DNA of 64,000 nt, from NCBI GenBank assembly GCA_010015675.1, contig ML976983.1, positions 366,015-430,014 on the forward strand, read 5' to 3'. The notes under the pieces were generated by a model, which had not been told where the DNA came from, did not search any database, and worked only from the letters and a program-made list of their open reading frames with translations. A program made the translations under genes and the position numbers. Shown piece by piece: positions 36,191-47,385 of the stretch. The DNA is from Byssothecium circinans (lineage: Eukaryota; Ascomycota; Dothideomycetes; Pleosporales; Massarinaceae). Every line of letters begins with the position of its first letter. The stretch's first letter is position 1.

Positions 36191-37414
36191 TCAAAAGAAC
36201 AAGTACGCCAGAAGGAAACTTACCAAGCAGAGGGCAGCCGTGATTTGCACGGAGACACCGCCTGCTGGTGGTTGCTGAGTCCTGAGGGCTGCCTGAGCGG
36301 ATTCTTTCGACGTGCCGGACTCCACCTTTCGCTGGCGGAGACCGCTCTCGGCCTGCTGCGTGAGCCTTGAAATGGTAGCTTTGGCTTCGGCAAGCTGAGC
36401 CTGGAGCTCTTCCGATGACGTAGGAATTGCCTTCGACACTGCTGCTGCTGCGGCACCAACGGACGTCGTGACACCAGACGCAGCAGGGTTGTGAGCCGAC
36501 TCGCGGGCTTCTCCGAGATTCTTACTGTCGGCCGGGCGGGATTCCGGGCGGGAAACAGATCCAACAGGTGTCTCGACGGCTCCACGCTGGGGAGTGACGG
36601 CCTCGGGAGACGGAGAGGATAGCGATGCACGGTCTGGGTGGCTTGCGCCGTTCGTCTTCGGAGTCGTCGCGGCTGCATCGTCGGCGGGGAGGAAAAGGAC
36701 CCTAATCTTCCGCTCTTGGATGGAGGACTTGGATGTTTGCTCAATGTGGGACCACTGCCCTCTGTTAGCCCAGACAATCTATGTACAGTCGCGTGTCACA
36801 ACTGGCACCGCGTTTCCAAGCATGGATGGGTAGAAGTGATGCCAGGTTCATGATCCAGCAAGAGTTTCTACGTACCAGCGAGGCCACATTCGAGAACTCC
36901 TTGTCGGCGGTGACTAGGACGGACTGGACGAGGAACTTGTCGCGGCACTTGGCGTCGGGCGGGGGATCCTCCTTCATAGCCTGGAGAAGGACTGTTCAGA
37001 CATCAGTAGCTGTGGCAACGTATTCGGTAGGAGCTGAGCGTACTCTGAACTTCAACTGTGGCTCCCGGTTCAATGCGACCGGAATTGGGCCTCACACAGT
37101 ACCTAGATGGCAACGTCAGCGGGGCGGGGTCGGGGTAGCAGAAGGAGGGTGGGAGTGGGCGCATACTGCTTGGGAGCCGTGGTTTTGACCTAAAAGTGTT
37201 AGTGTCCGTACAAATAGGTAGAGGTATTGCGCAGAAGGCGAGCCTACTCACCTTAAAGGCCAGGGGATCGCCGTGGGGGTTTGTCAGTCGTAGGTTTTGG
37301 GTGACTTCCTGCTGGAACGGGCCTGCTAGGTCTCAGCATTTTGTCTATCATATGCCTTCTATGAGGAGACTGACGCTTGAAGCCAAGCTCGGGGGGGTCG
37401 AGTTCGACAGACAT
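36191..37414 (-). CDS. SCS2: VAP-family ER membrane-contact protein (Scs2-like)
   Basis: Six exons: 37414-37375, 37322-37252, 37189-37167, 37102-37044, 36991-36876 and 36754-36191, giving 290 aa. The N-terminal MSP domain (about 1-125) opens MSVELDPPELGFK. It contains LRLTNPHGDPLAFKVKTTAP, YCVRPNSGRIEPG and CRDKFLVQSV, the core that binds FFAT motifs. A disordered Ser/Pro linker, a coiled coil (EELQAQLAEAKATISRLTQQ) and a C-terminal tail anchor (VQITAALCLVSFLLAYLFF) follow. Scs2/VAP tethers ER to plasma membrane and recruits lipid-transfer proteins. Exon 3 is only 23 nt. It is divergent from the UBA-UBX gene across 680 bp. Confidence 0.93.
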
Positions 37415-38094
37415 TGCGGTGATGTCGAGGGATCAGGGTTGGTCGGTTGGTTCGTAATCAGCTGTGCTGGAGGCCGACGACAGGTACGCGTGCGTGCGAT
37501 GGATCGGGATAGTGCGGGAAAGCGAGCCGGAGGCGTATCGTAGGTAGGCACGAAATATTGGAGATTTGAATGGGGGAGTAGAATTCCGAAGGTACGTATG
37601 TAGGAGTGAGCGAGGGGGACGGGCACGGATGCGGCGTTCTGGATGATTGATGATGCTGGCGTTCGCTTGCTTGGCCAGGATGCGAGTGCAGCAGCAGGCG
37701 GTGACATCAGCTGGGTGACTAAACACCAAGTTCACCAACCACTGTACCGAACGCTGCAGACGTTCCTCAGAGCTGCTGGTCGACCGCTCAACACACTATT
37801 TGCATCATCTTTGCCTGGGTTGGTAGATAGGATTTTCCGTTTGTCTAGCAAAATAATCAAGGGTCACGGCTCTACCACAATTGTTCTCGTTTGCGCTCCG
37901 CTACCGTGGGTTCGTCTCCCCTCATGCTCTCACTTTCCACCAGGCACCACCTGTAAAACCCCAACTCCCGCGCACCATAGTAGCTCCCTCACTAAAAAGC
38001 TCTTTGACAGTCCTAGATTCCAACCTCTAGAGTTGTCCCGTATCTGAGCTCCTACTGTATACACTATCCACTCACACTTCAACAACCACCCGTC
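37415..38094. promoter_or_regulatory. divergent promoter VAP / UBX gene
   Basis: This is a 680-bp gap between divergent ATGs. No ORF is supported and no defined element was recognised. Confidence 0.35.
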
Positions 38095-39090
38095 ATGCCG
38101 TCAGATCTCGAGCAGCTGCTCGACATGGGTTTCGACTCCGAGCGCGCAACCCTCGCTTCCAAAGCAACCGGCAGCCTCCAAGATGCGATCGACTGGTTAG
38201 AAAAGAACCGTACGTATGATCCGACGCGACATGCGTTGCCAGCCTTTCGCCTACACAATACTAACTCTACTGCAGAGGAAACACCCATCGACGAGCTCAA
38301 AGCAGCCCAAGCATCCGCCGCCTCCTCCGATGAACCCCCAGCCCTTCAACCTGGCGAAGAAGCCCACTCCCTCGTCTGCGACGACTGCGGCAAAAAATTC
38401 CGCTCACAAGCCCAAGCCGAGTTCCACGCCTCTAAAACCGAACACACGAACTTCAGCGAATCGACCGAGGCGATCAAGCCCCTCACCGAGGAGGAGAAGG
38501 CACAGAGACTCGCAGAGCTCAAAGAGAAGCTCGCAGCAAAGAAGGCAACACAGGCCGAGCAGGACAAGATCGACCGGAAGAAGAACGAGCAGATCCGCAT
38601 GAAGGCTACCAAGGAGTCGCATGACATCAAGGAAGAGCTGCGGAAGAAGGAACAGCTGAAGGAGATGCAGCAGAAGAAGAAGGAGAAGCAGGAAGAGGCC
38701 GAGGCGAGGAAACGCGTGTTGGCGAAGCTGGAAGCCGATAAGCAGGAACGCAAGAGAAAGGCAGAGGCTGAAAAGGCGGCGAGGGCTGGAAAGGCAGCAC
38801 CTGTGTACGCGGAGCCTGCTGCTCCTACATCCTCAGGGCCTACGACATCGAAGCCCGCTAGTGCGTATACCGAGGCGCGACTTGCTCTCCAAACCCCTAC
38901 TGGCCGCGTGATGAAGACGTTCCCCGTCGAGACCACGCTCTTCGAGATCGCGCATGCGCTTGAGCAGGACGGCCTCCAGGTCAACTCGTTCACGCAGAAC
39001 TTCCCCAAGAAGATCTACGACAGGACCGACTTCGGCATGACGCTGAAGGAGGCTGGGATGGTACCGAGCGCGGCCCTGATCGTCAAGTGA
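38095..39090 (+). CDS. UBA-zinc finger-UBX protein (UBXN1/SAKS1-like)
   Basis: Exon 1 is 38095-38209, the intron 38210-38275 (GTACGT..CTGCAG, CTAAC branch) and exon 2 38276-39090, giving 309 aa. The intron is a multiple of three without a stop, so retention would add 22 residues instead of breaking the frame. A UBA domain (residues 3-39: LEQLLDMGFDSERATLASKA) is followed by a C2H2 finger at about 75-105 (CDDCGKKF, then H and H in HASKTEH). A long charged coiled coil spans about 120-215, and a C-terminal UBX fold about 230-309 (ALQTPTGRVMKTFPVETTLF..FGMTLKEAGMVPSAALIV). UBA-UBX proteins link ubiquitinated clients to Cdc48/p97. Confidence 0.92.
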   Translation: MPSDLEQLLDMGFDSERATLASKATGSLQDAIDWLEKNRTYDPTRHALPAFRLHNTNSTAEETPIDELKAAQASAASSDEPPALQPGEEAHSLVCDDCGKKFRSQAQAEFHASKTEHTNFSESTEAIKPLTEEEKAQRLAELKEKLAAKKATQAEQDKIDRKKNEQIRMKATKESHDIKEELRKKEQLKEMQQKKKEKQEEAEARKRVLAKLEADKQERKRKAEAEKAARAGKAAPVYAEPAAPTSSGPTTSKPASAYTEARLALQTPTGRVMKTFPVETTLFEIAHALEQDGLQVNSFTQNFPKKIYDRTDFGMTLKEAGMVPSAALIVK

Positions 39091-39532
39091 GGAGCGCACG
39101 AATGGGCAGCAGGGGAAGTAGCACAGCTACGTGTCAAGATGGGATACCAGCCCTCGAGACCGGAATGGTCTCGGCCCTGTTGACTGTAGCGGGCGTCAAA
39201 AGCAATTATAGGATCATCTACATGGTGCGAATGATACTGGACTATTGTGCACGGATTTCTGTAAAAGACGATCACGAGTTACGATCATAGCTAGTTAATG
39301 CAACCGATGATAAATGATACCATGCCAAGCATACACACCGTCCCTCGCGGGGTTGTAAAAGCCGGTGGTAGCACCTGTGTCAAAGTCCCTGTCGGGACTC
39401 TGGCAGAGCTATACAAATGATTCATACACAATAACTACCCTTTATTTTCCATCTTAGTGCCGACTTGCTCTGCTCCACGGGAGACCGTGAACGCTGGCCT
39501 TGGAATGCAAACCGCATCGAATCCACCCCACC
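39091..39532. other. convergent 3' region
   Basis: This lies between the UBX gene and RecQ stops. No gene was seen. Confidence 0.4.
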
Positions 39533-41144
39533 TCACTCATACTGATCAACCTCATACCTCCCCAAATCCCTCTGCGTACTAACCCACTCCTCACTCGCCA
39601 ACCCCTTCTCCTTCCTCCTAACCACCGCCTTGGCGTCTTTACACCAATCACACGCAAACTCGCACGGCGTCTCGCTCTCGTCCGCAAAATACTTCGCAAT
39701 CAGCTTATGCCGACACTTGTCTGTGCTCTCACAGTACTCGACGAGTGCCTGCAGACTCTTCGCTCGATTGAGGAGCTGTTGCTGTTGCGCCGCTACGCCG
39801 GCACCCTTCGACGGCTGGCGAGCTTGGTCTTTAGATAGCATAGCGGCGGCGCGATCACGGTCTTCACGTCCGTAGTACAGGATACAAACGCTGGCTTTGC
39901 CGTCTCGTCCGGCGCGCCCGGCTTCTTGGTAGAAACCCTCGAAGGACTTGGGGATCTGCCAGTGGACTACGAAACGCACGTTTTCTTTGTCGATGCCCAT
40001 GCCGAAGGCCGTTGTGGCGACGATGACATCGTAGCCTTCATTGTTGGCGACCCAACCTGCCAGTGCGTCGGCGCGCTCGGTGTGAGGGAGACCGGCGTGG
40101 TAGGGTTTCGCGCCTATACCGTCTGAACGCAGGCGAGCAGCGAGGGATTCGCAGTCTTTGCGGAAGAGCGTATAGATGATTCCAGGGACGTTGTCGGAGC
40201 GTTGCTGCTGGGTTGCTAGCTGGGAGGCGCGGTCGGGGTTTTGCGCTCGACGGGCGTGGGCTGCTTTGATCCAGGCTAGGAAGTCGGAGTAGTGGTCCTG
40301 TTCGTCGCTTTTAAAACGGACTTCGTAGTGTAAGTTCGGCCGGCTAGTCGTCATGCGGAACATCTTCAGCTTCGTGGGGTCTAGACCCAGAGTGTTGATG
40401 ATATCATCTCGGACGCGTGACGTTGCGGTGGCTGTGAGGCATATAATAGGCACGTCTGGGAACTCGGTCTTGAAGAAGCAGAGTTGTTGGAAGGAAGGGC
40501 GGAAATCGTGGCCCCATTCGCTCACGCAATGGGCTTCGTCCACGGCGATTCGGGCTAGCTCTTTCTGGGAGTGCACAACTCGGAGGAGCTTGCGGAAGGA
40601 GTCTAGTTGGCAGTATTCTGGTGTTACGTAGAGTAGGCGGGTAAGTGGATGACCGCATTGCAGGTCTTCGATGACTCGCTTCTTAGTGCTGGCTGTGGTT
40701 GTGCTGTTGATGGTTTCGACTCGGATATTTGCTTTGCGCATGGAAGCTACTTGGTTGTTCTGGTTTATATTAGTCGAGGTTTTTGATGCTGTATTTGCAA
40801 GTACCTAGACTTACCATCAAGGCGAGCAGCGGTGAGACCACAATTGTAACTATAATTGTTAGTATCGACATTTGAGTAGAAGGGGCCGAGTCTACGTACT
40901 CCCGAAATCAACAATGGCCGGCAACTGAAAGCACAAGCTTTTCCCGAAAGATGTTGCAGCCTGCAGGAAGACATCCTCGCCCTCTAATGTTGCTGTGATC
41001 ACCTCGCGTTGGGTCGGTCTATTCTTTAGTTAACCCACCAATCCACTGGATATCGAGAATGACGTACCTGAAAGACCGCTTTCCAAAGACACGTCGAAGT
41101 GTAAACTCGATGTCGTAGTGAGGATGCTTCCTTTTGGGAGGCAT
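39533..41144 (-). CDS. compact RecQ-family DNA helicase
   Basis: Four exons: 41144-41068, 41018-40900, 40849-40815 and 40759-39533, giving 485 aa. Motifs in order are a Q-motif-like FRPTQREVI, Walker A AATSFGKSLCFQLPA, VVSPLLALM, DEAHCVSEWGHDFRP (Walker B), LTATATSRVRDDI, SRPNLHYEV, then TAFGMGIDKENVRFVVHW and QEAGRAGRDG. A short zinc-binding RQC-type element (CRHKLIAKYF..CEFACDWC) ends the fold. No HRDC domain is present and the N-terminal extension is minimal, so it is a short RecQ, not the BLM/Sgs1 orthologue. The first half of the Walker A loop is non-canonical (T-S-F-G-K-S). It is a 3'-5' helicase acting in DNA repair by family knowledge. Confidence 0.92.
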
Positions 41145-41947
41145 GCTGAGATGAGTCGTCGAATATTTATTGTCAAAGCAAGCGGGCAGCTGATCACCGG
41201 TGAGGCAGAATGGTAATAAATGCGGGCAATCGATTGTACATAGGCATCGTGATCGACTTTGAGCCCTGGTGGGTAATGGAGTCGTGTTGCTGCGATTGCG
41301 GACAGGGGTGACGACGCGGTCGCGACGGAAAGAGCAACGGGTGATCACGTGGCCGGTTCCGCAAATCAAAATTCTTCGACCTGAAGCCGACGAGCTGTCA
41401 CTTTTATCCTCAATCACGACCTCCTGAGCCTCTCGCAAAACAATTCCGCAAAGTGGAACGGACCTGTACGCAAGCAATACCGAATAACGAGAGGGCTGAA
41501 ATACCCCTAAAGGATCCTTGCCTTCACCTTCAGTAGAGTTATCCAAGGGCGCATCGAATCCGGGAGACATCTTTACTAACGCGAAGCTGGAGAAGCTAGA
41601 GCATTCGAACCAATTAGCATCAGTCGTGCCACCTTCCAAACCTGATACGTTCATTGGTGGGAGATCTCGCGTGGACAGATGTTGCACGCGTACTGAACAC
41701 TGGAGCTACATTCTCACCAAGGGCAAAACTGTCTGGACAGGCATAGGAGGTAGTAGCAAAGTGGCGCAGAGATAAAGGAGCAGATGAATGCTAGCTACAT
41801 CTTAGCTACATTGGCCGCAATGAGACCGCAGCATCTGTGTAAGTTACTAAACTACATGCTGTGTTCCATGTGCTGACTGTACTCTCGCCCACTAATATAG
41901 AGGAGCTTTACGGAAATTATTTCCAACGATTAACCGTAACTGTTGAA
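41145..41947. promoter_or_regulatory. divergent intergenic region RecQ / GNAT
   Basis: This is an 803-bp gap between divergent ATGs. Overlapping ORFs (41019-41687 minus, 41518-41775 plus) look random. No defined motif was found. Confidence 0.35.
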
Positions 41948-42439
41948 ATGGCAAGCACGCCAATTGCTGACGAGATCTGCGTGCAAGATCTCGCTTCCAT
42001 CAAGCCCAAGGAGCGTGTCACCATGATCGAAAAGGTCGCACGAATCGAGAAGAAAGCATTTCCTCCTAGCGAAGCATTCGACTTCAACATGGAGCTCAAG
42101 AAGAGGAACACCAACATGACACTGGCTCTCAAAAAAGGTGTGCCGATAGGCTACCTAGTCTACCTTCGACAGAAGAGGCTAACGCTGCTTCACAAAATCT
42201 GTGTTATCGAACAAGAGCGGGGGAAAGGCGTCGGCAAGTGTCTTATGCATTCCCTACGCAACCAGCTCGAGAAGGCGGGATGCGATAGCATTCATCTGTG
42301 GGTCGACGAGACTCGCCAGCCTGCGAGATCTCTTTATGATTCTTGTGGCTTCCAGCAAATTGATCGGTGTCTGGACTATTATGGACCGGGGCGAACAGGA
42401 CTGAAAATGCAATTAAGCATTGATCGTGATGGAAAATAA
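41948..42439 (+). CDS. GNAT-family N-acetyltransferase
   Basis: A single exon of 163 aa. I chose the ATG at 41948; the frame is open further upstream to 41861 but without another ATG. The GNAT fold shows a beta-4 strand with LLHKICVIEQ, then the acetyl-CoA pyrophosphate loop ERGKGVGKCLM (R-G-x-G-x-G). The C-terminal IHLWVDETRQPARSLYDSCGFQ is the standard N/R-A-x-x-L-Y-x-x-x-G-F motif. The acceptor substrate cannot be told from sequence. No signal peptide is visible, so it is probably cytosolic or nuclear. It shares an upstream region with RecQ, and its stop is 285 bp before AXL2. Confidence 0.88.
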   Translation: MASTPIADEICVQDLASIKPKERVTMIEKVARIEKKAFPPSEAFDFNMELKKRNTNMTLALKKGVPIGYLVYLRQKRLTLLHKICVIEQERGKGVGKCLMHSLRNQLEKAGCDSIHLWVDETRQPARSLYDSCGFQQIDRCLDYYGPGRTGLKMQLSIDRDGK

Positions 42440-42724
42440 GCTACAGGTCGTTGCGGGCTGGTCTCAGGTATGGAGAGGTGGCAGGAGGGCCATCATCCCT
42501 TGCTCGGGCAGCCATTTACTTCTCAGCCCACCTCCAACATTCCACTACCTTCGCTCATTGTAAAATGCAAGGTATCCGCCTTGACGCGAACACGCGTTTG
42601 AGCGCGACAGAAATTCTGTTCTTCAAGGAAAAGATGGCTGTATGCGACGGAACGACTTCATCGTGTCTTCCCCCCTTCCTGCTGTCGCGGCAGAGGACGT
42701 TTCCACTCGTTACAGTCAATCGCA

Positions 42725-45700
42725 ATGGCGATCACAAGGTAGGTTATGCCCATTTTCTAACATATATGTACAATACTGACTATCGCGTCTTTGACAGAAG
42801 CCTGGATACATTATTCAGAGCAAAGGCGCTGGCCTTCATCACTCTGATCGCAACAGCTACCGCATCACCACAAATCAATTACCCGCTCAATCTACAACTC
42901 CCTCCTGTTGCGAAAGTTGGTGAAGCGTACAGCTTTCAATTTGCGTCGACCACCTTCCAGTCTGTCACAGACAAACTACAATACTCGCTAGTCGGAAGTC
43001 CTTCGTGGCTTCATATCAGCAGCAATAACCGAACGCTATGGGGTACTCCGGGATCGAAAGATGGGGGCACCGCTTCTTTCACAATCACCGCGGCTGGAGA
43101 GGCTGGCGCAGTCGCCAATATGGACTCTAAGCTTCTTGTCGCGAACGATGGGCCTAAAGCAGTGGGCAATGTTTCGCAGTATCTATCGAAGACTGGGACG
43201 CTTTCGGGGCCTTCGAGCGTAGTTCTTCTACCTTCAAAGCCGTTTGAGGTCAAATTTGAGAAGGACATGTTCGATTCGAAGGGTACTACCCTCACATACT
43301 ACGCGACGTCGGCAGATCATACGCCACTTCCAGCATGGATTAGCTTTGACGCACAGTCTCTGCGGTTTGCGGGAACCACACCATTTTCCCCGGCGCCTCA
43401 GTCTTTTGACCTTTTGCTCATCGCCTCGGATGCCCCTGGCTATGCGGCAGCGTCGATATCGTTCACTCTCGATGTTAGCAACCACCAGCTGCTGTTCAGG
43501 CCTCTGACACAGACATTGAACATGTCAAAAGGCGATCAGGTCCAGATTAGTGGACTAAAGAGCATGCTTTTCCTCGATAACTCGCCCATTCGGGATGAAG
43601 ACCTACAGTCCGCGAGCGCGGATCTACCTTCGTGGCTCTCTTTCGATGAACGATCGTTTGATATCACCGGCACGCCACCATCAGGCTTGATGTCCCAGGA
43701 CCTCAGTATTACAGTACGAGATAAATATGGAGATACGTCCGAACATGGGTTGCATGGTATGTTTACGGTGCGCTAACACCCCTTCTTGCTGACCGTCTCA
43801 GTCACATTTACTTCGAAATTATTCACTTCCGCCATTGAACAGCTCAACATTACACTCGGGCAGCACTTCGAGTACACTATACCCAGATCTGTCCTAGTTG
43901 AAGATGGGGAGAGTGTCAGCATGGACCTGGGCGATCTCGGGACATGGTTGCATGGTATGTTTACGGTGCGCTAACACCCCTTCTTGCTGACCGTCTCAGT
44001 CACATTTACTTCGAAATTATTCACTTCCGCCATTGAACAGCTCAACATTACACTCGGGCAGCACTTCGAGTACACTATACCCAGATCTGTCCTAGTTGAA
44101 GATGGGGAGAGTGTCAGCATGGACCTGGGCGATCTCGGGACATGGTTGCATTTCGATCCAGCTGCATTAACCATAGCAGGAACGATCCCCAACGACGTGT
44201 CCATACGCGACACTGACCTCTCATTGACTGCTACGTCTAGCGATGGCAAATTGAAAGACACCCAGACCTTCCATGTCCAGATCTCGTCTGGCAGCCCGTC
44301 TACAGACACGCGTGCGAGCCAGTCGGATGGGCACGGCCCGTCAACTCCGCACAACGGATTATCTTCCAGCAAGAAAGTAGGAATAGTGGTAGGATCCGTT
44401 GTTGCGGGTCTAGTTCTAGCTCTTATTCTTGTAGCGATCATGTTCTTGATTTGTCGACGCAAGAAGCAGGAGAAAGGCTATATCAGTCCTCGAACACCGC
44501 GATGTCCACGTAAAGCAGACATTTCACGACCAATTCCGAATTCCGATACGGTCTACGATTTTGACTTGGAAAAGGGAAAAGACGATGATACTCTAGAGCG
44601 GACACCGGAACATCCTCCTCAGTTGAACCTCATCCTCCCACGAGACAACCTCCAACAGAAGCGCAAAGAGACGCACTCCTTGACTAGTTCGGTCGACGAG
44701 GCCGGACACGACACCTTTGCTGATTTCAGCGGTTCTGTCGGCTTACCTGAAGAAGCTGGACCCTCGCATCGACCCCACGATTCCATGAAAATTGCTACAG
44801 AAATGGCTAGGGGGTCGGCTGCTTCTGCCTTCCAACAGAAAAAGAGAACCGCCGAAGTGCATAGGAACTCCTCCCGCCGCAGCTCAGGGTTACCCGCCCA
44901 TCGTCGCTTAACAAGCATTGGTCATGGTCGTATAAAGCACACATACTCCCCCTCGCGTAGCACAAATGACTATTCAACGAATCGGCGCTCTGTAGGGTCG
45001 TCTTCGTGGATTACCAACACTATGAGTATGGTGTCGACCGTACATTCAGTCCAACCGCAGCCAACCAAGGCACGACATACGACACAGTTCACCACGCCTC
45101 TGGAGAGACATGGCAGTATTCGTCCAGTACCGACTTCTTCTACCAGTGAAAGCTTGGTGGATAGGCGCAACGAGAAACTTCTCACTAGCTATATGCCAAA
45201 AAGCCGGTCCGCGAAATCACCCTTCTTTAAAGGCGCCAATTCTCGAGTATCCTCTGGCAGCCAGACTCCTGCTACACCTACTTTGGACGTAGGTTCTAAA
45301 CCAGATACTGCACTCACGCCCAAGTCGCCCAACATAGCCAAGACAAACGACGTCATAATTGAGGAGAGGACATCACCAGACTTACCAGGTACGCATCTTT
45401 CCAAGCGAGAGGAGTGCGGTGTTTCAGAAAATAATCATGGTTGTGTATCAACATGAACTGCGCTAACCTGTAACAAAATAAAGAAAGCCTACGTATCCGT
45501 AGACCCTCCGACACACCCTCTCCAATTGTTGGAAGCGAGAAGTTTCCAGGAAGCCTTCGTTCGAAAAAGAGCCGTGCTGCCTTCAAGCGTAGGCAGACGG
45601 AGGCTCTTACTGAGAAAAGCCTTGAGAGTGTCGAAGGAACGTCCGCCCGGCCTGAGACAACGATATACTCCCGGTTCCCGCTCTCACGTCGCGAAAACAC

Positions 45701-47134
45701 CCGAGATAGCCTTCGTGCCACTGAGCTCAAGTCATCGCTAAATGAGCAATTGGGGACGAAGGTGTTCAAAGACGATGAGATCAGTGACAGCGAGTACTCA
45801 GACGAGGAAGGGACGATTGTAGAAGCCGAGAACCGTAGGACTATTAAACTGAACGAATTCACACTTCCTCCGCTTGATCCCAAGAAGGCGAAAAAGAACA
45901 GCAGGCGTACCAGCAAGGAAGGCAAGAGAGACAGTACGAAAGAGTTGAAGCGTATCAGTCAGCGAGATCCCACGCCATTTTCCCTCTCCTTGGAGCATGG
46001 CGGGAAGGAAAACCAGTCCTCCAGCTACTCCTTGAACTTCGGGCAGGAAAGGCCGACCCCTGCTCGAGGTGCTACCGCCACGACTGCAATGACAGTCAAG
46101 ACAAACACCTCTTCCCCATCCCGGCCCAAGACTTCCGTTGGCATTTTCCCTGTCCATGCACGCACGGTCTCTCGTACCGTCAACCGCATCAGCACAGTTC
46201 GAAACTCTCAGAGTATGTTTTTCAGTCTCGAAATCCTTTGCGAATACTTCAGATTGAGTCTTGCCCTGCCTTTGATATAGTGGCTGACTTAAACACAGGG
46301 AGGCCTCTATCGCGAGAGAATTCGACACAAGAACGCCACTCCCGCAAATCCATCCATTCTCGCACCCAGTCCCGTCAATCAGTACGTGGCTTCCTGCCAA
46401 CTCCCCGTCTTGATTCCCACCCAACTAACAACCGCATCCAGACAACCGCACCCGGCAAACACCGTGAACACTCCCGTACCCAATCCGGCGCATACCCACA
46501 CTTTGACGCCTCTACTCTCAGCCAGTTTGGCGCAGCCGGCACAAGCGGTGCAACCGCAGACACCAAACCGACCGACCATCGGCGAAGATCCAAAAGAGAA
46601 AGCAACGGCTCCCAGTCTCACTACAACCGCGAAAGCCGCGAGGTCAAAGACTCCACCAAAAGGAACAGCGGTGCAGGTACACATTCGTCGAAACACCTCT
46701 CTTCTACCGCTCGCGAAGCCCATAGGTCGAGAATAGCACAGCTCCAAATATCAGAGAACACCAGTCCGTTTTATCATGCAAACCGTGATAGTGCAATATC
46801 CTCACCTGTTACACCGACGCCGCCACGTCATTCGATGAATGTCGGGCTCGGACTGTCGCTTGGAAACGAGGAGGATACTCCGGCGCGGGAAAGCGTGGCG
46901 CGGCAGTCGAGAAGGGAACGAACGCCGTTGAGCGTTTTAGACGATGGGAATGGTGGAAGTCCGGAGAGAGTGCGTGGGGGAGAGGCCAGTGGGAAGGGGA
47001 AGGCACCAGTCACCGAGGAAATTGATGAGGGGATCGAGCAGGGTGGTGATAGTTGGAAGGGGAGGTGGGGGAGTTTCCGGTGGAGGAGTGGTGGAGGGAC
47101 GTTCTGGGGGAAGAACGATACGGCGTTTATTTGA
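42725..47134 (+). CDS. AXL2: Axl2-like axial budding / polarity membrane protein
   Basis: Six exons as read: 42725-42738, 42798-43756, 43802-43954, 44000-45388, 45484-46212 and 46299-47134, giving 1359 aa. A signal peptide (ALAFITLIATATAS) precedes tandem cadherin-like, dystroglycan-type repeats, each with a P-x-W-L/I-x-F and G-T-P signature (PSWLHISSNNRTLWGTPG, PAWISFDAQSLRFAGTTP, PSWLSFDERSFDITGTPP, GTWLHFDPAALTIAGTIP). One transmembrane segment (about 500-524, VGIVVGSVVAGLVLALILVA) ends in a CRRKK stop-transfer signal. A long Ser-rich cytoplasmic tail follows. Axl2 homologues mark septation or conidiation sites and bind septin-linked factors. Exon 3 plus its preceding intron is an exact duplicate of the following unit (see the repeat entry). 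Without it the protein would be 1308 aa. Confidence 0.9.
43757..44151 (+). repeat. perfect 198-bp tandem duplication within AXL2
   Basis: The block 43757-43954 is repeated at 43955-44151. The sequences match base for base until copy 2 ends at CAT-TTCGAT instead of CAT-GGTATG. Each unit is one 45-nt intron (43757-43801, 43955-43999) plus 153 nt encoding the same 51 residues (VTFTSKLF..LGTWLH). The short sequence GGTTGCAT occurs at all three boundaries (43748, 43946, 44144), exactly 198 bp apart, in the same codon phase. Confidence 0.95.
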
Positions 47135-47370
47135 GAGGATGGGGTACGGGGACAAGATCTGTCGCAAACGTCGGTTATCGTGAGTGACTGAAGCGTGGCA
47201 ACAACCTTCTCCTTAGCTTAGATGGACATGTCTCACAGTCATGGTATTTTGGGGCAGGGGGCTTTTGGGAGGATATCTGGGTGAATTGATCGATGGAATA
47301 CGCGCTGCGAAGTTTGTTTGACGTTATTGTAACGAGGTATCGCTCACTGAAGGACGCCCGGAGACGGGAT

Positions 47371-47385
47371 ACGTGATATCAAAAC
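47371..47385 (+). repeat. 15-bp direct repeat, left copy
   Basis: ACGTGATATCAAAAC is repeated exactly at 48314-48328. The two copies bracket the orphan gene at 47379-48006. Confidence 0.8.

Noticed and set aside
38346..39008. 220-codon ORF antisense to the UBX gene
   Set aside because: Its Ser/Phe/Cys-rich composition is the mirror of the Lys/Glu-rich coiled coil.
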